In this document: piece after piece, positions 35,278 through 44,376 of the stretch
Layout: the number at the start of each line of letters is the position of its first letter
Position numbering within the stretch: position 1 is the stretch's first letter
The notes under the pieces: generated by a model
The model's input: the letters and a program-made list of their open reading frames with translations, nothing else
The model's database searches: none
What the model was told of the DNA's origin: nothing
Made by a program: the position numbers and the translations under genes
DNA from: JAFNAG01 sp963824985
Lineage (GTDB): Bacteria; Acidobacteriota; UBA6911
DNA: 64,000 nt
Direction: 5' to 3'
Assembly (NCBI GenBank): GCA_963824985.1
Contig: CAWGRQ010000001.1
Location: forward strand, 62,001-126,000

Positions 35278-36271
35278 GGGTTACCCCCCAGGTGAAGCCG
35301 ATTCCGGCAGAGGCAAACATCACCCACTGCCCCGGCTGAAGAGTCCGATCACGGAAAAACTCGGCGTAGTTGATCACCAGGTCGCTGGCAAAGGTATGTC
35401 CGAATTGCGCCATTCCCGTTGAAAGGACTTTTTCGTCAGGCAAGCCCAACGACTTTACAAAACCACTCCGGTCGGTGCCGCTGATGTTCGAATAGACTAT
35501 GTGGTCGATGTCGCTCAGCCGCAGGGAAAACCGGTCCAGCAGCCTGCCGATAAGCCGGAAAAAATTCAAATAATAAATCGGCATCAACTCGTTCTCAATG
35601 CGCACCGGATCGACATGAATCGCCATGCTGTCCATTCCGTCGTGGCTGCGCGCAATGGTGATCGTGTCGTAGAGGTGACTGAGCGTCATCACCTCGGTAC
35701 CCTTAATGACGGGTCCAGGCCCATCACCTCTGGTTAATACCACGGCGCTCCCGGCATCCCCCTGGATTGTGATCGGAAGCAGTGACCGGCTGCCTTCGGG
35801 AGGACTGTCGGCAGTGACCAGGAGAGCGGTCCGCAAACTGTCATCGGCCTGCATGAGCGCCAGTGCATTCTTGAAAGCCAGATGGAGGCCTCCGCACCCT
35901 CCGACACGATAACTGAGATTGAGCGATGATTCTGCACCCAGATCCACACTGAGTTTCTGAGCGAAGGAGAGGTACTGGCCATCCTTCCCAGGGAGCGTAA
36001 CAAAATCTATGACCAGGTCCACATCGCGCCCCACAATCCGGGCTTGTTCGAGCGCCCGGGTGGCTGCTTCCCTGGCCAAGTCATAAGGCTGACGGTCCCT
36101 GCACACTCTTACCCACTTCAATCCCAGACCTTCGAGGGTCTTCTTTTTCATCTTGGGGCTCAAGGGCGCCAGCGCCGCTTTAACCCTGGCCTCTTCTTCG
36201 AGCATAACCGTCCGGACATCGACCCTATCGGGTGGTAATGCGTATGCCATGGATGCGATTCGAATATTCAT
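35264..36271 (-). CDS. KASIII-like thiolase-fold enzyme with altered catalytic triad
   Basis: 335 residues, FabH-like thiolase fold. The nucleophile Cys126 is present in YRVGGCGGLHLAF. Where KASIII has the His of HQAN, this protein has IVYSNISG. Where it has the Asn of GNTSAAS, this one has FGHTFASD. So the Cys-His-Asn set becomes Cys plus a His at the Asn place. Such changes occur in KASIII-like acyltransferases and chain-release enzymes. It may transfer or condense an acyl group without the usual malonyl decarboxylation. It overlaps the ligase by 14 nt and lies 54 nt after the KS-beta gene. Confidence 0.78.
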   Translation of the reverse strand: MNIRIASMAYALPPDRVDVRTVMLEEEARVKAALAPLSPKMKKKTLEGLGLKWVRVCRDRQPYDLAREAATRALEQARIVGRDVDLVIDFVTLPGKDGQYLSFAQKLSVDLGAESSLNLSYRVGGCGGLHLAFKNALALMQADDSLRTALLVTADSPPEGSRSLLPITIQGDAGSAVVLTRGDGPGPVIKGTEVMTLSHLYDTITIARSHDGMDSMAIHVDPVRIENELMPIYYLNFFRLIGRLLDRFSLRLSDIDHIVYSNISGTDRSGFVKSLGLPDEKVLSTGMAQFGHTFASDLVINYAEFFRDRTLQPGQWVMFASAGIGFTWGVTLARA

Positions 36272-36325
36272 AGATGACCGTCAGACAATTCGCGTGGACA
36301 ATGGAAAGCGTATTTCACGGTTGTG

Positions 36326-37510
36326 TCATGAGCGCTGCGCGTCAGGCAAAGCAAAGCAGAGGGCGGCTCGCCCCCCCCCGGCCGAAGCACCCAACAAAGT
36401 CAGCAGGCGCCCCTCACCCCGCCCGCCTTTGAATTCCACCCGGCGCGCATTGCTTCCGGCCTCCGGCAGCGACACGATAAGCCTGAGCACCGCATTGCCG
36501 TCAAACTCACCGATCAGTGCCTTGGGAGCGACGAACGTGGCGCCTCCCATCGGGCCGAAGACCCGCCGGATGGCTTCGGCTTCCTGCAAATCGAGACGGG
36601 AGGATCCGTTGGCAGCCCCGACCACAATTCTCACATCAGCCGGCGTGGCGTCACCCAGGGCTGACCGGATCAATTCCGCCGTGAGGTCGGGGCATTCCCC
36701 CCAGGCAGAGGGCGCGATCCTTGGGTTACTCCCCATGCACCCGGATTTCAGGCTGCAATAGGCCTGCACCCCCCGATCCGAGCACCCAGAATCCGATTCA
36801 ATAACGATGGCGGCAAGACCTTCCCCGGGCACGAATCCAGTGCCCCGGGCCAAGGGTGAAGCCGGTTCCGGGCGATCGGCATAACAGGCGTCGGAGAGAA
36901 CCCGGGCGGCATCAAACCACTCATAGAGAGGGCGGCTCAGAGTGTCGCCGGCGAGCACCAGAACACGATCCGCTTCGCCATCGCGCAGGAGTGAAGCTCC
37001 CTGGATCAGTGCGGATTCACCCGAAACTCCTCTGCAGCTCAGGGTAATATTGGGCCCGCGCAATCCAAGGACCCGGGCAACATGGCTGGCGGGCGAATTG
37101 TCCAGGGTCTCAGGGAAAACGATCGGATCGGCTTTGGCATATCCAAAACCGGCCACGCTCTTGAAATACGCTTCCGTGAGTTCGATGCAGCCATATCCTG
37201 TGCCGAACACGACGGCAAAGCGCGACCGGTCTTCCTTCTCGAGATCGATCCGGGCATCCTGAAGTGCCAGGTGTGCCGCGACCAGACTCCAGACGGATAG
37301 CCGGTCAAGTCTCCTGGTTTTCAGCCCGGGAACGACATCGCCGGGCCGAAATGGTTCGACCATGAATGCCCTGCGCCCGCCGCGGACGGGGTCTTCAAAA
37401 TACATGCGTGGTTTGGTTGCCCGGGCGCCGATCAGGCCACGGCAAAGTCCCAGGGGGCTGACCGAGCCCAAACCCGTGATATGGGCATTCCAGGAGTTCA
37501 CAGAGCTCAT
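36326..37510 (-). CDS. KS-beta (chain length factor)-like ketosynthase homologue
   Basis: 394 residues, KAS I/II fold but without an intact active site. The nucleophile region reads TLSCRGVSGESALIQGA, with unusual spacing. The two histidines are missing: VVGAANGSS replaces NAHGTxT, and APKALIGEFDGNA replaces KSxxGHxxGA. It starts 4 nt inside the end of the complete KS (ATGA overlap). This is the KS-alpha/KS-beta arrangement of type II polyketide and aryl-polyene systems, where the beta partner sets chain length. Confidence 0.8.
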   Translation of the reverse strand: MSSVNSWNAHITGLGSVSPLGLCRGLIGARATKPRMYFEDPVRGGRRAFMVEPFRPGDVVPGLKTRRLDRLSVWSLVAAHLALQDARIDLEKEDRSRFAVVFGTGYGCIELTEAYFKSVAGFGYAKADPIVFPETLDNSPASHVARVLGLRGPNITLSCRGVSGESALIQGASLLRDGEADRVLVLAGDTLSRPLYEWFDAARVLSDACYADRPEPASPLARGTGFVPGEGLAAIVIESDSGCSDRGVQAYCSLKSGCMGSNPRIAPSAWGECPDLTAELIRSALGDATPADVRIVVGAANGSSRLDLQEAEAIRRVFGPMGGATFVAPKALIGEFDGNAVLRLIVSLPEAGSNARRVEFKGGRGEGRLLTLLGASAGGGRAALCFALPDAQRS

Positions 37511-38718
37511 GGTTCCAGTCCAAACAAAAGGCTGGTGTTGCTGCCGCCAAACCCGGCAGAGGCGGAGATCGCGAGTGATAATTCCTGACGGCGCGGCGCA
37601 CCCATGACCCAGTCGATCGCCGGACTCGGAATCGGGTCGGCAAGGCGCAATGTCGGATACAGCACGCCGGAGCGCAAGCCCAGGATCGTGACCGCGGCTT
37701 CCAGTGCCCCGGCTGCCGCCAGGTTGTGACCGACATAGGATTTGGTTGACGAAACCGGTATCGGATGGCGACGTTCGCGGAACGCCGTTTCGTAGGCTTT
37801 CGTTTCTGCGATATCGTTGAGTGGGGTGCCGGTGCCGTGGGCGTTGACATAGCCGACGTGCTCCGGCCCGACCCCGGCCATTTTCATCGCCAGCGCGATG
37901 CTCTCCGCCAGACCGCGGCCTTCTTCATGGGGGGCGGTGGGGTGGAAGGCATCATTCGTCATTCCCCAGCCACGCAGGAGTGCGAGTATCCTGGCGCCCC
38001 GATCCCTCGCGCTCCGGTATGGCTCCAGGACGAGCATGGCAGCCCCTTCGCCGAGGTTCAGCCCGTTGCGGTTAACATCGAACGGCCGGCATGGTTGCGG
38101 ATCCAGAGCCTGCAGGGAATGGAATCCGCTTACCGTAAACGGGCAAAGCGCCTCACTCCCACCGGCAATCATGAACGGCGCCGATCCGTCCAGAACCATC
38201 CTTGCCGCCAATGCGATCGCCATGGATCCTGACGCGCATGCGACGCTGACCCCCAGGCGGGGTCCTGCAAGTTCCAGGTACGAACCGACCGCATCGGCAA
38301 CGTGACCGTGCTGGTACGAGGTCAATGCCGCAAAGACTCCGCCCCGGACATACCCGCGAGGATCCGTGGCGACGACAGGGGCCACGACCGGAAGGCCACC
38401 CACGGTCGTCGCCACACACACTCCACCACGGGCATAATCGGACTTCGCGAGGTTCGCATGGGCAACCGCCTGGCGCGCGGCCAGAATGGCAAGCTGGTCC
38501 GTCCGCGAGGGACGGAATCCCGGACGGATTTCGATCTCCGGCAATTCCAGGATTTCGGAGACATAGGGGGCCGGAGTCAGGTCGATTTCGAAATTATGCA
38601 AGGGGGCCAGGCGGCTGCGTGCTGCCAGCAGTCCGCTCTCGAAGCTCTCGAGGTTGCTCCCGAGCGGACTGATTACCCCGATTCCTGTAATTGCGGCCAG
38701 ATCCATGTTCTCAGTCAT
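37507..38718 (-). CDS. Beta-ketoacyl-ACP synthase (KS-alpha)
   Basis: 403 residues. Complete triad: Cys in SVACASGSMAIA, His in YVNAHGTGTPLND, and Lys/His in SSTKSYVGHNLAAAGALEA. N-terminal ITGIGVISPLG is standard. ATG 38718 is used; in-frame ATGs at 38745 and 38706 are alternatives. It overlaps the acyltransferase stop by 8 nt upstream and the KS-beta start by 4 nt downstream. It should extend an acyl chain on one of the two ACPs as a heterodimer with the KS-beta protein. Confidence 0.9.
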   Translation of the reverse strand: MTENMDLAAITGIGVISPLGSNLESFESGLLAARSRLAPLHNFEIDLTPAPYVSEILELPEIEIRPGFRPSRTDQLAILAARQAVAHANLAKSDYARGGVCVATTVGGLPVVAPVVATDPRGYVRGGVFAALTSYQHGHVADAVGSYLELAGPRLGVSVACASGSMAIALAARMVLDGSAPFMIAGGSEALCPFTVSGFHSLQALDPQPCRPFDVNRNGLNLGEGAAMLVLEPYRSARDRGARILALLRGWGMTNDAFHPTAPHEEGRGLAESIALAMKMAGVGPEHVGYVNAHGTGTPLNDIAETKAYETAFRERRHPIPVSSTKSYVGHNLAAAGALEAAVTILGLRSGVLYPTLRLADPIPSPAIDWVMGAPRRQELSLAISASAGFGGSNTSLLFGLEP

Positions 38719-39667
38719 TGCTCGGTTGCGGACGTTCCGGTCCATGATTCATTACCTGGATTCCGTTATCGCCCGCTTGCGTTGCCCAGACATCATAAAA
38801 ATTCAACCACTGATAATTATAGATGCGCACGCTATTTTCCAGGAACGCCACGGCCTGCTGCGCGGCAGCCTGCAGGTTCCGATCCCGATCTCCGGTCTGG
38901 GAGATCCGGATCGGCTCCCCCATGATCACGCGGTAACGCAGCCACTTCTCCCTCACGACAAAACCCGGGAGGATGGGGGCGCCGCTGCAGTATGCCAGGA
39001 AAAACGGCCCCAGGGGAAATTTCATTTTCACCCCGAAAAACTGCACCTGGACCGAGTGCGCATGGTACATGCGGTCACCCTGGATGGCGACAATTTCGTT
39101 TCCTCGCAGCGCGTGCAACAGCCGAACGGAAGCCAGTGGATCTTCGTTTAAAGCCACAATGTTCAGGCGCTCATTGCTCATCAGATCTCTGAGTGCCGCC
39201 TCGGCGGGCTTATCCCGTTCGACAACCCTTGCGACATTCACCTTGACGCCGTGCAATTCCAGGAGGCGCGAGGCGAACTCCCAGTTTCCCAGGTGCGCGG
39301 TCCAGACGATCAGGCCTTTGCCCAGGCTGAGACACGCATCAATCTTATCCGCACCCCTGTCGGGCCGAAGGAGCATGGCCAGGAGCTGCGGATCCGTGGC
39401 TCGGGGCACAAAGCAATAGGAAACCATTAAATCGCAAAACGAATAGAAAACCCGATAAGCGGTCCACCACGGGCGCCTCTTCATGATCCCGGAGATATGT
39501 CGAAGGTTGTCGATAACGGCCCTGCGCTCGCTGCCGAGCAGGAAAAAGAAGATGAGGGCGGTGACGGTCGCAATTGCGGGATGGAAGAACTTCGGGATTC
39601 TGGGGATGGTGAGAAACACAAAACGGAGAGCGAATGGGGTGTGATAATCGTGCTCGTACCAGCGCAT
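38711..39667 (-). CDS. LpxL/HtrB-like lysophospholipid or lipid A acyltransferase
   Basis: 318 residues. N-terminal hydrophobic segment (FHPAIATVTALIFFFLLGSE), the catalytic HLGNWE (Hx4E) and later IQGDRM and FLAYCSGAPILP, as in late lipid A acyltransferases and related enzymes of aryl-polyene loci. It transfers an acyl chain from ACP or CoA to a lipid at the inner membrane. Coupled by overlap to the KS pair, so it probably uses their product. Confidence 0.84.
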   Translation of the reverse strand: MRWYEHDYHTPFALRFVFLTIPRIPKFFHPAIATVTALIFFFLLGSERRAVIDNLRHISGIMKRRPWWTAYRVFYSFCDLMVSYCFVPRATDPQLLAMLLRPDRGADKIDACLSLGKGLIVWTAHLGNWEFASRLLELHGVKVNVARVVERDKPAEAALRDLMSNERLNIVALNEDPLASVRLLHALRGNEIVAIQGDRMYHAHSVQVQFFGVKMKFPLGPFFLAYCSGAPILPGFVVREKWLRYRVIMGEPIRISQTGDRDRNLQAAAQQAVAFLENSVRIYNYQWLNFYDVWATQAGDNGIQVMNHGPERPQPSND

Positions 39668-39883
39668 CAGGCAAATCTCCAGGATCGGCGTCTGCTTCCT
39701 GACGCCGGAGAGTCAGGCAATCGGACACGTTTGTGAGCGGCATCCGGCGTGGCCGACTCTATATTCATGCCCGTGCTTTTCTTGAGGTGGTCGATGGGAG
39801 TCCTGTGGATGACATCGGCTGAGAGGAGATTGCCATCATTCGCCTGCTGTTTCAGGTACGATATCACTCCGGCCGGGGAGAAA

Positions 39884-41339
39884 TCACTCGAAATGATCAG
39901 CGCAATCACCCCGTGCGGCACTCACGCCCGATGGGATCTTTGTTTCCCCGAGATAGGCCTTCGGGTTCATCATCTTTTGCGTGCGCCAGAGGATGCGAAC
40001 CAGACGAGGAGCCTGAAGGGGAGAGACACCCCGGAACCAGTGCCACCACTTCTTCCTGCCGGCAAGATTCAAAACGCTGCGCCTCCACGTCTCGCAGTAA
40101 AGCTCGAAAAACCGCTCGACCGGCAGCCGCGAAGGCCACAGGAGATGGTGCAGATCGTACTGGTTCCAATCGAGGACTGCGAGCCGGCTTTTCATCTGCT
40201 CGAAATAATAGGTGCCCGGCAACGGGGTGAGAATCGTGAATCCAACCCGGTGGAGCTGATTCTCATCCAGGAATTGCCACAGCCGGGCAAAATCCGATTC
40301 GGCAAAGTCCGGATCAATGATGAAGTTTCCTGTGACACCATAGCCCAGAGATCGGGCGGTTTTGATGGCCTGAACGGTCTCCGCAACATCCGATCCCTTG
40401 TTGAGCGTTTGTAGACGGGTTTCTATCGGAGATTCGAAGCCGAAAAAGATGTCGAAATTTTTTGCCAGCGGGCGCCATTGCTCCAGCAGTTCCGGATTGC
40501 GCGCTACCAGATCGGCTCGGGATTGCGCCAGGATCCAGCTTTTCCGTTCCGAAGAGCCCAGCAGCGCCCTGGCCAGTTCCTCGCTGTGCGCCCTTTCCGC
40601 CCAAAAAATGTCGTCGATTACGAACAGGTTGGAACCAGTAGCCTCGAAGTCCGCGCGCACCGCCCCCGGAGAATGGAATCGGCACGATCCCTTGTAAAAC
40701 TGCCACACCGAACAGAACTTGCACCGGTGAGGACATCCCCTTGTGGTCTCCAGCGACCAAACGGGCGTGTAATTGAGGCAGCAATAGTGCTTCTGAAATC
40801 GGGAAACCTTGCGCCGATCCGGGATCCTGACCTGCCCCAGATCCAGAAATCCCGCCTCCGCAGCCGTGGTTCGAAAGCCGCCCCCATCAGACTCTCAGCA
40901 TCAGAGAGGGGATCGCTTCCAGTGAACTCCGCGACTCCAGAGCATCGCAGAGAGCGCTGACCAGAACTTCCCCCTCGCCGATGCCGATGGCGTCTATGGA
41001 AGAGCTGTGCTGGAGGGCTTCCGGATATGCGGATGCAGCGTGCCCGCCGGCCAGGACAAATATATCTTTGCGGAATGCCTTAACCTCGTCGGCCAGACGC
41101 AGGGTTGCCGATGCATCCAGAATGTGCAGGCAGGCGATCCCCACCAGATCCGGGCGGATTTCCTTGAGCAGATCTGCCGTGCGCCTGCGGAGAAAGCGCA
41201 GGTCGACCATGCTCACCGAATGCCCCTGGTGCTCGAGTGCGCTGGCGATATATTCAAGCCCCAGCGGTTCGGTCTGGAAGAAAGGCGCCAGGCCGAACTG
41301 AACGGCTTCCGGGCGGGGTTTTACAAGCAAAACTCTCAT
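39884..41339 (-). pseudogene. Cobalamin-binding radical SAM gene with a frameshift
   Basis: Two frames make one protein. The first part (41339 to about 40887; AGGA before the ATG) is the B12-binding half: VLLVKPRPE, PLGLEYIASALE, VGIACLHILD, LAGGHAASAYPEAL, ending at TGA after SLMLRV. Skipping one base at about 40888 gives DGGGFRTT, then LETTRGCPHRCKFC (Cx3Cx2C) and on to the end at 39884 without a stop. So one extra nucleotide interrupts an otherwise complete gene of about 485 codons. It is either a decayed gene or a sequence error. Substrate unknown. First of three B12 radical SAM genes in 6 kb. Confidence 0.8.
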
Positions 41340-41551
41340 GGTTTTTCCTGGAGGCTAAAGGCGCAGGCAATCTATATGAGCCTATCGCCGCTCGTCAAGG
41401 ACCGATTCCCCCAAAGGAGTGAATCCCGGCAAAAAGCTCTTGGCATTCGGGAAATGGGCAACCTGTCTCCTGCGTACGTGGAGCGCCGCCGTCTTGTGTT
41501 TCCTATGTGACTACGATAGACTGCGCATTATTTCAATCGAGAATCAGGACA

Positions 41552-42498
41552 ATGGCGATATTTAGCAAACTCCGCATTATTGCTACGGTTATGGGCGCGA
41601 TACCTGTCATCTGGTGCGGCCTTCAGGTGTCGGGGTGCCGCTCTGAGAAAAAGGAGGCATGGGAAATCGCTCCGCTCGGTCAGGATCAGGTCGAACAGGT
41701 CGTTTTGGAAGACCAGGCGATCCTGAGGATCGATCGGATTCGCTTCTATTCCCGCGAGATGAAAGATCCGTGGTTCTTCCTGGCGCTGGTACCGAAGAGT
41801 GAAAAGGCTCTTGATCGTGTGTGGATTCTGAACCATGGATGGGCGGATCGGCCCGAGTCCATGCTTGCGGCGCTCAAGATCGATCAGGTGTATTCGAGAC
41901 TGCTCTCCGAGGGAAGGTCCAGCCCGCGGTTTTAGTCCTGCCTGATGTCCGCTTTCCCGATTATTTCCGCAGGAATGCCAATTCCTACCCGTTCCCTCAA
42001 TATTTGATTCTGGTTGCCGAAGAGGTGGCCCGGACGGTCTCGTCGAAATACAACATTCCCTTTTCCCGCGACAAGTGGGGCATCGGTGGCTTTTCTTTCG
42101 GAGGCTATCTGTCTCTCGACGTGGGTCGCAGGTACAGCGGGCGGTTCGGAAGCGTGAGCGCCATCAGCACTTTTTTCGATGAAGAATGGACATTTTGGCC
42201 GGCCAGTCCGCCCCCGCCTGGAGAGGTGGATGCCCTGGGACGGGGCAAGCAGACCATTGTCATACCGGGCCCTGTCCCCAGGTTATTTCTAGCCTGTGGA
42301 ACTGATGACTCCTTCTACGGCATAATGGTGGAGTTGCACAGAAAATTCCAGCAACTTGGCATTCCCCACGAATGGTCGACAGGACCAGGCGCCCACACGT
42401 GGAGTTACTGGTCAACCGTCCTCGAGGGCATGTTTTTATTTCATCTTGGTAAAGGAATGGTTGAGAACCCGCACAGCGCAGGAAGCGGAGGCGAATAA
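41552..42498 (+). pseudogene. Lipoprotein esterase (alpha/beta hydrolase), frameshifted
   Basis: The first frame starts at ATG 41552 with a lipoprotein signal (VIWCGLQVSGC) and runs to TAG at 41935. At about 41912 the reading continues in the next frame with GKVQPAVLVLPDVRFPDYF up to 42498. The second part has the nucleophile motif GGFSFGGYLS, the acid region LACGTDDSFYG and the His in GPGAHTWSYW, as in esterase D-like enzymes. Adding one base in the G/A-rich run near 41910 would restore the gene (about 316 codons). Second single-base frameshift within 1.1 kb. Confidence 0.75.
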
Positions 42499-42503
42499 AG
42501 CAA

Positions 42504-44141
42504 ATGCGAGCATTGCTGGTGCAAAGCCCGGCGACATCGCCCTGGGTACCTAGACGGCAGTGGGAGCCGCCCAGCATCGCGCTGGCTACCATCGCCGCCC
42601 AGATCGACAATCATGATGTCCGGGTGGCCGACACAATTGTGTGGCGCAAACATTCCGTCCCCAGATTCAAGAAACTCCTGGAGGAACTCAAACCCGACAT
42701 TGTCGGTTTTACGGCAATGACGTTCCAGTACGATACCGCACTTCGGTTCGCATACCTCACCAAACAGGCTAACCCGAAGATTCTCACGATCCTTGGCGGC
42801 TACCACGCAACCCTTTTTTGCGAGCAGATCGCCGACGGCGCGGATCGGGAATATTGGGATTTCCTGATGCGCGGCGAGGGCGATTTCAGCTTCGGCGAAC
42901 TGCTTGATGCCCTCGAATCCAAGGGCAAGGGAATGGAAAAGATATCCGGTCTCTCTTATAAAGACGCCGGCAAGTTTTACCATAACCCGCCCCGCCCCCT
43001 TGAAGACCTGACCCGGATCAGGATCCCGGCTCGCGATAAACGCGTTCTCGACGGATTCCACATGTATTTCCGGCAGGCGGATGTCATTGAGACCTCCAGA
43101 GGCTGCCTGCATTTATGCAATTTTTGCAGCATCAAGGAAATGTACGGCCGGTCATTCAGAGTCTTCCCTCTGGACCGGGTGCTCGCGGACATAGAAGATG
43201 CCTATGGGCGCGGCGCCCGTCATATTTTCTGTACCGACGATAACATCACGCTGGATATGGAGAGGTTCGAGGCCCTGTGTGACGGGGTCATCAGCCTTAA
43301 ACTGAAAAACCTGCTTTTCACGACCCAGGCCAGCCCGATCGGGTTCGCGCAGCGCCCGAAGGTGGCCAAGAAGATGGTCCAGGCCGGTTTCGTTTCGATC
43401 TTTCTCGGCATCGAGAATGCTGCGGCAAAAAACCTGCGCATGCTTAAAAAACCCAACACCCTCGAATTGATCCGTAAGGGGGTGGAGGCGCTGCAGAAGG
43501 AGAACATTGTCGTGATCGCGGGCCTCATCAATGGTCTCCCGCACGATGACGAGGACAGCATCCGGCAGAACTACCAGTTCGTAAAGGATTTGGGCATTAC
43601 CAGCGTCATGGATCAGGTATTGACCCCCTATCCCAAAACGCCCTTACGCGAGGACATGCTCAAGGAAAAGCGGGTGCGCAATTTCCTGGACTTCCGTTGG
43701 TATGACGGTTATTTCAGCAACGTCCGCACCGATTTTCTCTCCGCCGAGAAACTCAATTATGTCCGGTGGAAGATCCGGCGTGAAGTGATCGGCATGTGGC
43801 ATCCGACCAAGGGGGATTGGCATTATTTCAAGGGTTACACCTATCTCTGGGTCTTCGGACTTCGATACATCATCTGGGCAAACGAGCGCCTTCTGGAACT
43901 CTTTCTTGGTTTGGAGGGCAGATACAAGCTTCAGATGAGACATTTCCTGAATCTCAACAATTTCAAGGTGTTTATGAGAGGCCGCACCGGCGGGGCAACC
44001 TATCACCCCGTTTTTGGAACCGATACGGATCCGCATGAGGACAGCCGTTCATCCATCATCAGACAAAAGCTGGACTTCTCTGGAACGCCTGAGATTGACC
44101 CTAGGGAAACCGCCCGACCGATCGCGGCCAGCCGGCCATGA
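42504..44141 (+). CDS. Cobalamin-binding radical SAM enzyme
   Basis: 545 residues, intact. B12-binding half with MRALLVQSPAT, PPSIALATIAAQIDN, IVGFTAMTFQYD and LGGYHATLFCEQI. Radical SAM half with TSRGCLHLCNFC (Cx3Cx2C), FCTDDNITLD and FLGIENAAAKNL. The C-terminal 120 residues (KWKIRREVIGMWHP..., YIIWANERLLELFLGLEGRY) look helical and membrane-near. Class B family members include methyltransferases (hopanoid C2/C3), ring-forming and other enzymes, so the reaction cannot be named. It follows the esterase gene by 5 nt. Confidence 0.85.
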   Translation: MRALLVQSPATSPWVPRRQWEPPSIALATIAAQIDNHDVRVADTIVWRKHSVPRFKKLLEELKPDIVGFTAMTFQYDTALRFAYLTKQANPKILTILGGYHATLFCEQIADGADREYWDFLMRGEGDFSFGELLDALESKGKGMEKISGLSYKDAGKFYHNPPRPLEDLTRIRIPARDKRVLDGFHMYFRQADVIETSRGCLHLCNFCSIKEMYGRSFRVFPLDRVLADIEDAYGRGARHIFCTDDNITLDMERFEALCDGVISLKLKNLLFTTQASPIGFAQRPKVAKKMVQAGFVSIFLGIENAAAKNLRMLKKPNTLELIRKGVEALQKENIVVIAGLINGLPHDDEDSIRQNYQFVKDLGITSVMDQVLTPYPKTPLREDMLKEKRVRNFLDFRWYDGYFSNVRTDFLSAEKLNYVRWKIRREVIGMWHPTKGDWHYFKGYTYLWVFGLRYIIWANERLLELFLGLEGRYKLQMRHFLNLNNFKVFMRGRTGGATYHPVFGTDTDPHEDSRSSIIRQKLDFSGTPEIDPRETARPIAASRP

Positions 44142-44305
44142 CCGGGATTCCGTCGGGATGGTCGACATCCGGATCAGCCAGGAAAATCCCGGGGCAGGCC
44201 ATATCCGCCGCGTTGCGGTCGGTCTTGCGCCTGGATTTCAGCCAAGCCATAAGGGGGACATTCGGAGTTGTCCCTTGATTCTGAGACTTGATGCCGGCCG
44301 AGTGG

Positions 44306-44326
44306 AAAATGGGGATATCCCCTTTT
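44306..44326. terminator. Bidirectional terminator-like hairpin between convergent genes
   Basis: AAAA-T-GGGGATATCCCC-TTTT: a GGGG/CCCC stem with an ATAT loop, extended by A and T runs with one bulge. It lies in the 235-bp gap between two convergent B12 radical SAM genes and would work in both directions. The rest of the gap shows nothing. Confidence 0.5.
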
Positions 44327-44376
44327 GAACCGGCCCTGATTGCCGCGCCATATCCATGCCTCTCTGCGCTGCCCGG

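Noticed and set aside
40880..40895. Programmed +1 frameshift like prfB at GTC TGA
   Set aside because: The slip codon GUC does not re-pair with the shifted codon, and no SD-like stimulator precedes it. A mutation or error is simpler.
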